From NCBI RefSeq assembly GCF_032062135.1, contig NC_092859.1:27860161-27924160 (forward strand): a stretch of DNA of 64,000 nucleotides, in the 5' to 3' direction. This document shows, piece after piece, positions 46,971 through 57,511 of the stretch. A program made the position numbers and the translations under genes. Source of the stretch: Pyxicephalus adspersus (lineage: Eukaryota > Chordata > Amphibia > Anura > Pyxicephalidae). The notes beneath the pieces are model-generated. The model had not been told where the DNA came from. It did not search any database and saw only the letters and a list, made by a program, of their open reading frames with translations. Position 1 is the stretch's first letter. The number at the start of each line of letters is the position of its first letter.

Positions 46971-47430
46971 GTTCTTCCTAGTGGAACTGCATGTAGATGA
47001 TTTCATTTCCGGTTTTGTATTCCAGTTAAGGCACAACAGTATCTAGAAAAGAAATGGTCAGATAGTCTATATGATTTAATATATTTGTCCAAATGATATA
47101 TTAGGCCTGGAAGTGTAAAGGTTCATGGAAGTATATATAAGAGGTCAGACCTAACCCACCTACAAATGAGTAGGCCGATGAGGCTTAAGTACTATAATCC
47201 TGAACATAGATGATGATTGTGTACAAATAAAAGGGGTGAAATTGCAAAAGAATCCTGGGAGGTGCTCCAGGAAAGTAAATGGGAGAGCAAATCTTAGCAA
47301 CAAACAGTACTGGAAACATATACCAGAGTAGGGTGATGAAATGCCAACATAATGCTATCCCAGACACCAAAAAGGTACCCATCGTAAATGTACTATGTTA
47401 TCACATAGGTCACACAGGTTCTATGTTATC

Positions 47431-48410
47431 CTACAACTCCTATCTGTGAAGAAGGTCACAAAGCAAGGACATGTAGTGACTTTCACAGGTAACAGCTGTG
47501 TTATCACCAAAGAAAGCCACATACTAACCAAAGTAGAATCCACATGACCACTATCAGCTGAAGGGCAGTGATCTGGTATAAAATTTTAAGGAGTAAAAAT
47601 GTTTGAACTGTTTTTACTGCTGGCACTCGGTTGTCTTGTACATAGAACTCCTGAAACTATAAAGGAGCTAGCTAAAGATCAGCATGCAGGCAGTATAAAA
47701 ATTGATCTATGCATTCAGATAATACCAGTTGCATAAAGGAAAAAATGACCAGGAAACCTTTTCTTAAAAGTAGCAACAGCAGAGCCCGAAAGATTTAATT
47801 CACTCAGATCTATGTGGTGCTATAAAAGTTTGGATTCCAGGGAACAAAAGATGTTTTCTGACATTCAATGATGACCGCTCAAGGTATAATCAATATGCTT
47901 GCCTATTACACAGCAAAGATGGAGTTCCAGATAAACTTGAACAATGCCTTGCCCAAGTAAATAACACATTTGGCAAAATGCCTTAGAGACTCCACAAAGA
48001 TAATGACACACAAGTACATAAGCTATTCTAAGGAAGCATGGAATTATGTTCCAAACTACCGTGCTATACAATCCAGAACAAAAATGGTAATGCATAGAGA
48101 ATGAATGGCACTGTATGAGAGAATGGTAGAAGCATGCTTTTTGAGGCAGATTTGCATTTGACATACTGAGGAGAGGGAATTACTATCAACTTGCAGTTAT
48201 GACAGTTTCTCTAGAGATTATTACCTAGAAAAAGAAACATAGAAAATATGAGCTATGGCATGGAAGACCTGGAACAAATCTTTGAAAGCAAAGCATACGT
48301 ACATGTTCCTAAAATAATATGTAGAAGAAACCTTGTGCACAGAAGGAATTTTGTGAGCTACACTGAGTCTGAAAAAAGATACAGAATTCTGCATTTAAGA
48401 AAGCATTGCG
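47431..48410 (+). pseudogene. Decayed Ty1/copia-type retrotransposon pol fragment
   Basis: Pieces of a copia-type polyprotein appear in the expected order, across stops and frameshifts. First comes a protease-to-integrase linker with VKKVTKQGHVVTFTGNSCVI (47446-47505). Then follows the integrase zinc-binding area, with HRTPETIKELAKDQHA (from 47641) and a Cys-containing segment with KEKMTRKPF (from about 47736). A decayed catalytic region includes MVMHRE and ALYERMVEACF near 48080-48140. Last is the integrase C-terminal area with FESKAYVHVPK and SYTESEKRYRI (48248-48400). No reverse transcriptase, RNase H or long terminal repeats are seen. Multiple stops make it non-functional. Homologous sequence may begin earlier, near 47200, but I could not anchor it. 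Confidence 0.83.
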
Positions 48411-51214
48411 CAGGAGTTTGGCCTCCTTCCTTCTTTATTCACTACCCCATCCTTCATCTTTCCTTATCATTGCCGCTTTCCCCAGTCTCTATCCACATTC
48501 CTGGCTTACTGTCCCAAATATATAGGTACTTCCTTGTCCTTCTCTTTCCATACATTTTGGTTCTCCCCTATGTATACTCCACATTTTTTTTAGGGACAAG
48601 TTGGCCACATTTGTAAAATCAATTTTACAGCATTTTTACAAAAGTGAAAAAGATACTTACAAATTTTCATTTGATCTAGCAACATTGTACTTTTTATGAC
48701 TTTCTGGCTATAGGAGCACCAACCAATCAATATTTAATATGAACAGTTCACATGCATGGTAGGAGCAGACAGTTCCCTGTAGGTCCTGGCAGCTGGCACC
48801 TCCTAAAGAACCAGAATTTGCACAATATACAGAAGATGGCAGAAGGCGGTACTGAACTCTCTGAAACCACTAATAATTCTTAATAAAGGCCTTCAATGTA
48901 GCATCTCACCTAAGAAAATGGTTCAGGGGTAACTGCACCATAACCTTACTGCCAGTCTGAACATAGTCGTAGACAGGACTGTGTTGTGATTTTGATGGAT
49001 CTTTTTTCTGCTCTGCTTCTGTATTTAACATGTGTGTAGCCAGGTTTTCCTTTTTTATTTCTCTTAATTATGAGGAAGGTTTTCAGATTTCTACTTTTTC
49101 CCCAAATTTTTCTGATTTTTGACAAAAATTGTACACTAAACACTCACATCTCAGCTTTCAATTAAATTGAATGAACTTCACACCTCACACCACCCCTTAC
49201 TTGGCACTGGCACCCTTTTTGCAGAAGAACGGGTTCAGTACAGTTGTAAGGAATTTCCCTAAATGTTGCCATTCCCTCATGTTGCCATTCCTATTAACCA
49301 CAACATATTGTACTGTAATTTTGCATTATTTCCTAAAGCTGTTTTGTTTTCGCTAAACCTGTTTTGTTTCTGCAAAATTCAGCAAGGCGAAAAAAATGAA
49401 TATACGCTCATCTCTAATCTTTAATAACCTTTTTGATGTTCTGTATCATTCTATCTCTTCTTGGTCCATTATCCTTTTGCATATTGCTTCTTTTTTTATT
49501 TCCATTATGTGTTTCATTCATTTTCCAGTTCTGCCTGTACCTTATTTCTCCCCCACCCACTCTTTCCTGTCATTGCTATATTGTATTAGAACTTTCCTCT
49601 CCTGATTTTCTATATATGTTTATCATTATTCCACTTATTTATTATAATTCCACTTATTTATTATACTTCCATATAGGTATTTTCATTTTTGCTTTTATAA
49701 CCCTGCATTTATTTACATTTTCATAAGCTTCTTTTACTGCTGGTAGCTGCCATCACCTCTATTTTGTGTCACATTAGTTTTGCTGCCTCCCTAGTCTTTG
49801 TATATCATCCTTTCTTTCATATTTCTTATTAGTTTTATTACTTACCACTAGCATCCAACTAGCTTGTAATTCATACACTCTATGGCTTTCCAAATCCCTG
49901 CATTGCTTTGTCACACCCTGATTCTGGTTCTATTATTTTATGACACACATGTGTGTATGCAGAGCAAACTAGTGCATGAAAATAAGTGAAAGTGTCATTT
50001 TATAAGAAACCATGTCCTTTGGCAACATTCATCTTTCATTAACACCACTATGAGGCAATCTATTACTACCATGGAAGAGAGACCTAGCTGTCTTTACACC
50101 CCCAGATCAGAAAGTCTCCCCTATGTGTGTGCATTAGCCAATACTTAGCTTCTAACTGCATTTGAATCAACCTATTCTACACATTTTGCACACGTAGAGC
50201 TATTTAACAATAGTTGTAAAATGCCTATTAATATATAGGTTGCTATGGTTCTGTGTCTCAATTGGATTTTTTTTTTCTCACCTACTTTTCTGGTAGGGAT
50301 GAATCACGACAGAAAGCAAGGTGAAATCTTCTCTACATGCTGTACATATAGACACAGCAAACAATAATGATTAGCAAAATACCATTAGCAAACTTGTGAC
50401 TAATGTTCAAATTTGTTTCACGAGTGGGGATGGTAAAACTCAGGATTACGCTAAATCTGTGGTGTATATTGGAATAAACAGCGTCAGGATCATGACTGCA
50501 GATTCTGTGCTGTAAACCTCTTTATTTCACTAGATTGACAAAGCCCAGCACCAAAAACCTAAAAATTATTACCCCATAATGATGGTTTGCTCAGTGTGAG
50601 CAGTGTGCTATGAGACAACAGCAGCAGCACTGAGAAGCTACTAACAGGGATGACAAAAGCAGCCATCACTCACAAGCCTCACATCTCTTTCTTAATACAA
50701 AACTGACCCTGCCTCAAGAAGACTGGAATTCTGCTGTAAAATGTTTTCTTTTGATTGTTAAGGTCCTTATACATCTGCAAAGCCCTATCTTTTCTTTTAA
50801 CACACTCTTCTTCCCAACATTCATCAATAGCAAGAGTCAGAGTAAAAATGAAACTCGCAGTGTATAAGTTTTTCTGTTTCGGGGGAGTAATGATTATTGT
50901 CCTTGACGGCGGTAGTACATGCTCAGTATGCTTTGCTGAGACACCTGGTAATGCTCTAATGATTTAAATACACTGGAACACTCAATTGGTCTATGGATGC
51001 ATTTTGAATAAACTTTTCCAGGCTAAATCATTTTTACAAAATTTCCAAACTCGACCCTAGTAAATAGTTACAGGTTGTAGTCTTTTCCTGTTTTATTCCA
51101 CCCAACACACACAAAATATATATATCATAATTTCATTGTAATACAGGAAACACCATACATGGCCCTCAGAAATATGTGTTGAGATTGTTTTCCGTGGTGT
51201 GCTCCTGGCATACA
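48411..51214. other. Unique non-coding DNA
   Basis: AT- and pyrimidine-rich sequence, no gene recognised. A TACGCTCATCTCTA end near 49403-49416 resembles the GCTCATCCCTA terminus of the hAT MITE at 59812-60248 and may mark another such element. A candidate regulatory block is at 50750-50970. Confidence 0.45.
50750..50970. promoter_or_regulatory. Candidate conserved non-coding element
   Basis: High-complexity unique block with CpGs (CTTGACGGCGGTAGTACATG, TTTCGGGGGAGTAATGATTA) and TAATGATT/ATGATTTAAAT-type homeodomain words. No repeat similarity is seen. Inference only. Confidence 0.25.
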
Positions 51215-52130
51215 GTGACACCCATCTAACACTAACCTTTCTTGTAAACATAACGCTTACTGTATCTTCCTTGTAACATTAACATTTAACTTTCCCGGTA
51301 ACTCCAACATTAAAGCTTCCACTTACCCTAACAATTTTCCTTTCTGTAAACCTAGCACATAGATTTTCATGAAACACCAACAATAAACCTCCTAACATTA
51401 ACAATATTCCTTTCTGTAGAACTAACTTCTACCCTTCCATGTGACCCCCAACATTAATACCTTCCTCCAACATTAACAATATTCCTTTCTGTAGACCTTA
51501 CCCTTCCATGTAACCCCAGTGTTGACCCTTCCTCTAACCTTAACATTATACCTGTCTTTAATTATTGCACTTACTTTTCCATGTATCCCCAACATTTAAC
51601 TTCCCGCCAACACCTCCCCTCATATTATTTCTTCCTGTATACCAAACACCATCTCTTCCAGAAAATCAAATCCTCACACTCCAATTAGTATCCTAATTCT
51701 GGCCCTCTCAGTGAACCCTAATACCAACACTGTCTCTGTTATCCTAATAATAACCTTTATTGTGTACATACCTGTAACACTAACCCTCCAGGCAACTTTA
51801 ACATTAACCTTCCTTGTAATTCAAATCTTAATTCCATGTACCCTTATACTAACTTTCCCTGTACCAAGAATGCTAACCCTCACTCTAGCTATAAGTACTT
51901 AGTATAAATATTCCCCCGATGAACCTCCAACTAAATGTCCCAGTAGCCCTCCCAGTAACCTAATACTATCTCTTTAACTTACACTAACTCTCTTTGCAAC
52001 TTTTACTATTTCCCACCCTTAACACCAACCTTCCTAGTAACCTCAACAATAACCCTAACATTAACATTGCTTAACCTCTAACCCTAACACTAACTCTTCC
52101 CGTAACACTAATAATAACCCTATTCTAATA
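51215..52130. repeat. Degenerate CTAACMYTAAC minisatellite
   Basis: A loose repeat with phrases such as CACTAACCTTTCTTGTAA, TAACATTAACATTTAAC, CCTAACATTAACAATATTCC, AACTAACTTCTACCCTTCC and TAACCCTAACATTAACATT recurs every 30-45 bp or so. The final 150 bp contain several AACCCTAAC words, which overlap the vertebrate telomere repeat CCCTAA, though never in perfect tandem runs. No coding potential; a 63-codon frame is an artefact of the repeat. Confidence 0.8.
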
Positions 52131-54779
52131 TACCTCGGTTTACATACTAACCTCTTCTGAATTTGGGCTGAGAAACAGGCTCTCATATACAAGAGCCTGC
52201 TGTTTTGTATAAAATGTATGCTTTATTGGCAGCATTAAAAAAAAAAGCTAACAGGAAATTAGTTTGTCATGCAAGTCACACGACTGTAAAATATACAGTC
52301 ATGGGTAATTGCATCCACACAACACATTAGTTACATTTTACTCTTATTTTTGGATACATTGCATCCTATCTAAATTACTTTGTGATCATCAACAGATGCA
52401 GGTTGACGCCGCATTTTTAGCAACTTTCAGGCACTGACGATCACAATTGACGCCACTGGGGAGAAGGTTCATGAATCCGACCATGGTGAGGCACAACCAA
52501 TGGAATTATTTTTTCCTGTGTGGCCCAACAATCAACACTTGAGTGGAAATCGTCTCAGTAGCTTATGACTTTGGACCAAGCTGAGTACATTGATTACCTG
52601 GCTTCTTGCCTTTGTCAAACCCTTGAAATGTAAGCAGAAAACTGGATTACATACAAAAATAATACAAGTAAATATAATTAAGCTTTACTCCAGTCAAATA
52701 CCTAAAATACATTTAAATACAAATAAAATATATCTTTTAAATTTTACAGGATTGCACTTTTGTCCATCTAATCCTGAGATTTAAACAGCTCTGCCACAAA
52801 CATCACTGACTGATTTTGCTTTGATAACAACTGATTCTTCTCTGCTGCAATTTAATAACACATATAGGTCTTGTCCTTCCCCCAACTAGTAACTGGAGAT
52901 TAAAAGAAGAAGCAGCAAAATGATAAACTGATTTTGTTATTTCTGATGCACAAGGATTACAAGAGGCTGATTCCAAGTCATATTCAGGTACTTGCACTGC
53001 TTGCATTAAAACAAAAATACATGTAATGATGCAAATAGACCTGCGTTCATTTGTGTCCTTTATACCTGCCTGTTTTATTGTAAAGAATCTCATAAGTGTA
53101 TGCAAACGTATAACTAATAGTACCTGAACAGTGACCTTTATTGGGAATCACCAGGGATTATTTTAATGAAAGCTGCAGATAGGAAAATATTAAAAAATAC
53201 AATGTAAAATGACATTAACAAGTCAATGCTTATATGGGATTTTATTGATGGGGTCTATAAAGAATCTTTATTGAATCTTCCCAAATCACCTCTTCTTAGC
53301 TTTAAACAAATTGAACCTATGTCAGCTGTCATTACACAGGGGGTAAAAATTCTAAATTGTGACATACATATTAGACTACTAGAGGAAGGGGAAAATTACA
53401 GCTATGAATATAAAAGGGAATAGAAGAATCAATTACAGAGAAGCAAACAATCAGAAAGTGAATCACATAAAAATCCCTAATAATGCTCGCAGAAGGTTAA
53501 TGACATCATCTTAGCCTAAACAAAAAAATAGGACAGGAGTTTAAAGATGACTTTAAAGTTAAAAAGTTGAGTTTCTGAATATTGATACTGTTGCTACATA
53601 CTTTGACTTGTCAGGAATTAATTTCTACAGATTTGTAGCTAATGAAAGGTACATTTTTGGATACTGAAATAGGACATCACTGGGCCACTAGCTGTATTTT
53701 AGCATGCCACTGTTCACAGTCTGTAGACAGTCATGTTGGGAGTGGACCGGCCATGGCTCATTGCTTCTTCTTTGATGGTGGGTGTGCAGCACACAGTGTG
53801 CCTGTCTAATCAGGGTGCTGTCACTCATGGTGCATGTGTATATACAGCTGTCTCTCTGTTTAGGTGCCTGTCAGTGTGGCTGACAGTGTGCCATGAGCCT
53901 CCTTTGTTCCCAGACTGTCTCTTTCACTGGTCTCCTTCCTAGTTTATTTCACCCCTATCAGTAGATTTCATTTGCCTTTTGTCTTTGCACATTTTTACAT
54001 TACCACCTGCAGTGTGGCTGAAATTATGATTTTTATGTCTCTTTCCCCCCTGGTGAGTTCCCTTAGCCCTCGTCCTCCCCCCCAGATCTGTTGCAAGCCA
54101 ATAAGTTAGCAGTTATGGCTCTTCTGAAAGAACCTGCAGCTACATCCGAAACATGTGCAATTAGAGACCACAGGAGGAATTTAGCGCACTATCTCCCGCT
54201 GTCACCTTCCCATCTCACCACCCTCTGCCTGCATCCCCTGCCAATCACTGGCATGCCAGACGGCATGCCACCCCACCGCCTCCATCTCTCAGCACACAGC
54301 AGTGTTGTCTGCAGCTGCGGGGGCCTTCTCTCAGTCCTACATTGTCCTTGCAATGTGCCTAACTCTTTCAGGGAAGTGCTACTGGACTGCAGCATCCCAC
54401 AGACAGAAGTTTAAGGCAGAAAAAATGTAAACCTAGTCATTAAAATCTTATATAAGCTTTAAAGAGACTCTATCACCAACTTAAAAACAGGTAAAAGTGC
54501 AAAAAAACATTATAAATGCTTATTTGTTTTTATCCTTTATTGTACTATGACCATTGCCCTCGACCTCCCTATACATCATGGCCTATACAACAGCTTTTCA
54601 CCCTCAGCTTCCAACGTACATTTTTATGTATTAAACAGGGGTATGACAGCCCTGAAACCACCGACATTATAATATAACTTGTTGTAAATAACAATATTTA
54701 CCAATATGGCCAATTGGAAACCAACAAATCGCCTATAATCTGCTAATTTTCATTCAGATTCACTTTAGATTTAATCGTT
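52131..54779. other. Unique non-coding DNA
   Basis: No gene recognised. A small hairpin CAGGCTCT...AGAGCCTG lies near 52175-52200. The GC-richer stretch at 53730-54410 includes two GGCATGCC palindromes and a 107-codon frame without recognisable domain; it could be an unrecognised repeat or regulatory DNA. Confidence 0.45.
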
Positions 54780-54998
54780 GGCCCTGATTTATTAAAGCTC
54801 TCTAAGGCTGGAGAGGATACACTTTCATCAGGGAATCTGGATGATCCAGTAAACCTGGAATGGATCTGGTCCAGAATTAAAAACATTTGCTAACATATAG
54901 CCAATGACTTTTAGGAAACCCATTCCAGGTTTGCTGGATCACTCTCACTGATGAAAGTGTATCCTCTCCAGCCTTGGAGAGCTTTAATAAATTAGGCC
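54780..54998. repeat. Foldback repeat, best-preserved copy
   Basis: A 219-bp near-perfect palindrome. It starts GGCCCTGATTTATTAAAGCT and ends AGCTTTAATAAATTAGGCC. The inner arms GAGAGGATACACTTTCATCA and TGATGAAAGTGTATCCTCTC are exact complements, and GGTTTGCTGGATCA opposes TGATCCAGTAAACC. The spacer contains CATTTGCTAACATATAGCC. Use this copy as the family reference. No coding capacity is present. Confidence 0.92.
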
Positions 54999-54999
54999 T

Positions 55000-55439
55000 A
55001 TTTTCTTAAGTTGAAATTGGTTTGGAGATGGAAATCACCTTGTGTGTAGTAGGCCTTAAAATTAACTTTTAGGATAAATAGGTTTACAGGATTGGGTGAG
55101 TATAACAGTTGGCTTTGCTTGGGTATTGGTTATGGTTTAGGGAACTATCATAGCACTTTGTGAAGGTTTCTAATTAGGTATAGTTTTAGGTTTACAGGTT
55201 AGGTTCCAGGCTAAAAAATGTAGCTGTTTGTAACTCCTTGGCATTAGCACAATTTGTTCTGCCTTTCTGTTTTAGGCAGCATGACAGGTATGTCATTTGA
55301 TGGGTAGCAACCTATTAAATCCAATGTTTGTTGACGCAAACAATTGAAATTCACATATTTTATTGTCCAACTTGAGCAAATGAATATTGGTGTGGATCTG
55401 TGTGGACAGACCTATGGAGGCCAAGGTGAGAAAGACTCA
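55000..55439. other. Unique non-coding DNA
   Basis: No gene or repeat recognised. Several short TTAGG-containing phrases occur near 55130-55210 without forming a regular array. Confidence 0.45.
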
Positions 55440-55530
55440 TTATTATAATTTTTATTATTATTAATAATATTATTAAAAAACAGGATTTATATAGCGCCAA
55501 CCTATTATGCAGTGCTGTACATTAAATAAC
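55440..55530 (-). mobile_element. LINE 3' end, short fragment
   Basis: On the minus strand it reads TTTAATGTACAGCACTGCAT, then AATAGGTTGGCGCTATATAA, ATCCTGTTTTTTAATAATAT and a TTAATAATAATAA-type tail. Only the last 90 bp of the family are present. Confidence 0.82.
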
Positions 55531-55534
55531 TTTT

Positions 55535-55850
55535 TATTCAATTATTCAAACTTTTTTATGCTGATAGGGGCATGACACTGGGGAGATGTATTACACAACA
55601 AGGAGAAGTTGTAAAATTGGGATAAAAAGCAATGTTTGGAAGGAGTAAGGGGACGCAAAAGGAAGAAGACAGGAGAGGTGTAACCCAGGAGATCAGACAC
55701 ACAATGGTTGTGGCAAAAAAGGAAAACTAGTCAAGTCCTGTCCTTTGTAATATTTTTATTATTTGTTATATGTGTTGCATTTGTATTTGTAGTATGCAAC
55801 TCTTTTCCTGCATATATGATTCTGTGAACAATATAACATTTTCATACATA
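55535..55850. other. Unique non-coding DNA
   Basis: No recognised feature between a LINE tail and a pyrimidine-rich tract. Confidence 0.45.
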
Positions 55851-55854
55851 TATT

Positions 55855-56260
55855 TTGGGTTTTTATCCCTCTGTGTTCCTTCTTTCTCTCTTCTTCATTC
55901 TGTATATATGCCCCGTTCTTCTTCCTCTTAAATGTCTGAACCCATCCCTCCACCTTCCTTCCTTTTTCTACTTCTTTCCCCTTCCTCTTAGTCTGTACCC
56001 CACCCATTTTTTTCTTCCCCATCCTTGTCTCCTCTTCCCTCCTTATTTTCTACTCCCAATCTCTCTCTTTTTTTCCTTTAGTTCCTTTCTTTCCTCTTCC
56101 TCCCTCTTTTCCTCTCTCCTTCCCTGCCTCCCTCCCTCTTTTATCTGCCTCTCTCCTTCTCTATCTCCCCCTAATTTTCCTTAATATGTTCTTGCACACC
56201 TTTCACTCTTTCCCTGCTTTCCTCCTTTCGCTCCATCCCTGCAATTCTCTTTTTTTGCAG
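55855..56260. repeat. Polypyrimidine tract
   Basis: The plus strand is strongly pyrimidine-biased, with CTTCCTTTTTCTACTTCTTT-like and CCTCCCTCCCTCTTTTATC-like sequence. Unlike 43790-46970 there is no clear repeat unit. The 109-codon frame (Phe/Leu/Ser-rich) is a compositional artefact. Confidence 0.8.
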
Positions 56261-56299
56261 TCTCTCACAGAAGTCCATGGCCATCTATACCTAGGTAGA

Positions 56300-56640
56300 A
56301 TGTAATTATGTGCAGAGACTGGATTTTGGTGCCCATGAATCTTGTCCAGTAGCAGTGGCTGATTGTACTGTAAACCCCAGGAGTGCGCTGGGGAACTGCT
56401 GGCTGTGCATGTTCACCTTCTGCTCTGATACACCTTATGGCTCTGTGCACATCCCCTGCATCCTCCGTCACGCCACCTCGCTTACAGGAAAATACCGGAA
56501 GGAATCTTAATTCTTCGATTTTCTCTAGTGTCGACTTGAACGTGTTTCACCTCCAGGGACTGAGGGTGACATTCAATGGACTAGAAGGCCGAAGATTTAA
56601 ACATTTTTCTTCCACATTGTAAAACTGACATACAGGAGTT
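56300..56640. promoter_or_regulatory. Candidate conserved non-coding element
   Basis: Unique, high-complexity block with CpGs (CTCCGTCACGCCACCTCGC, AGTGTCGACTTGAACGTG) and no relation to the window's repeats. Small open frames overlap it on both strands without recognisable domain. Inference only. Confidence 0.25.
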
Positions 56641-57428
56641 TCTCTTCAGTCCAAACTAATATAAAATTTTTCTATACTGGGACAACACTGTACCACAGGC
56701 TATAGTAAATTTTACTTCCAGACAACTCAGTGAAGCCATATAATACTTCCTGGGAATCCGGAAAGTGAAATCAAATACCACACTCTGATAGGTGTAATAT
56801 TGGTGGTGATATCATGGGCCACAATGGAGGCCCCTATATAAAGTAAGTTAAATCTTACTGAAGCTCATGGTCATATTCAAGCACATTCTAGTGAGCATCT
56901 TCCATACACAAGAGATCTACTTCTTAGATCTGAGCTGTGTTACTTCAGCTTTCCCTGACCCTGTCATTCCAAATCAATCACACTGAAACTCACAGTGTTA
57001 AATTAATATGTCAAGCTTGTGGGTGTATTTGGGGAGGTGACTTATTCTTTACATTCAGTAGCATGTAAGGGTTCCCAGGTCAACAAATCAAAAGGTACAA
57101 AGTGTTAGTTTTTTTCAATAATCTACAGTAAAATAGTCTGACTTCATGATCCTTTTCTAATTTTTAATTACCCCTATTTACAAAAACAGCATAATATGTA
57201 CTACATCCCAAAATTCAAATGAACAAAATTTCAACTCCAAGATGGAGTAATGTATAGAGATAGCGGGACTTTTAAGGTACTACTACAAATCACTATAAAG
57301 ATGATATATATTAAAAATATATTAAAACTAAAAACATCAATACACATGAATCAACATACTATATCAAGTATTTCTACTATCAATGTAAAATTAATGATGG
57401 AAATTCTTATGTAAACTCCAAAACCCAA
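56641..57428. other. Unique non-coding DNA
   Basis: No gene recognised. Because structured RNA motifs of this kind sit in retroelements, part of the DNA next to 57429-57509 may belong to a mobile element I do not recognise. Confidence 0.4.
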
Positions 57429-57509
57429 GTTACAAGAATATATCGGGCACTAGGGCCCAAACTCGACGCGTTTCGCAGAACCTGTCTGCTTCATCAGGAG
57501 TATTGTAAC
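57429..57509 (-). ncRNA. Hammerhead-like structured RNA motif, copy A (best preserved)
   Basis: All reads are on the minus strand. The outer stem pairs GTTACAA (plus 57503-57509) with TTGTAAC (57429-57435). Inner stem I pairs ACTC (57498-57501) with GAGT (57461-57464). Core CTGATGA (57491-57497) plus one extra A is followed by stem II GCAGA (57485-57489) with TCTGC (57475-57479). Then come GAAA (57471-57474) and CGCGTC. ACGCGT is self-complementary, so two transcripts could form stem III together, placing a GUC site as in dimeric hammerheads. A GGGC/GCCC hairpin sits in the stem I loop. The canonical core has no extra A, so self-cleavage is unproven. Hammerheads are known from amphibian genomes and from Penelope-like elements. 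Confidence 0.65.
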
Positions 57510-57511
57510 AT

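Noticed and set aside
51215..52130. A true interstitial telomere array
   Set aside because: No uninterrupted run of CCCTAA longer than about one and a half units is visible; it is kept only as a degenerate minisatellite with telomere-like words.
54120..54165. CTGAAAGAACC ... CCGAAACATGTGC as a possible fourth hammerhead-like motif
   Set aside because: It has CTGA and GAAAC words, but I find no complementary stem II between them and no stem I around them.
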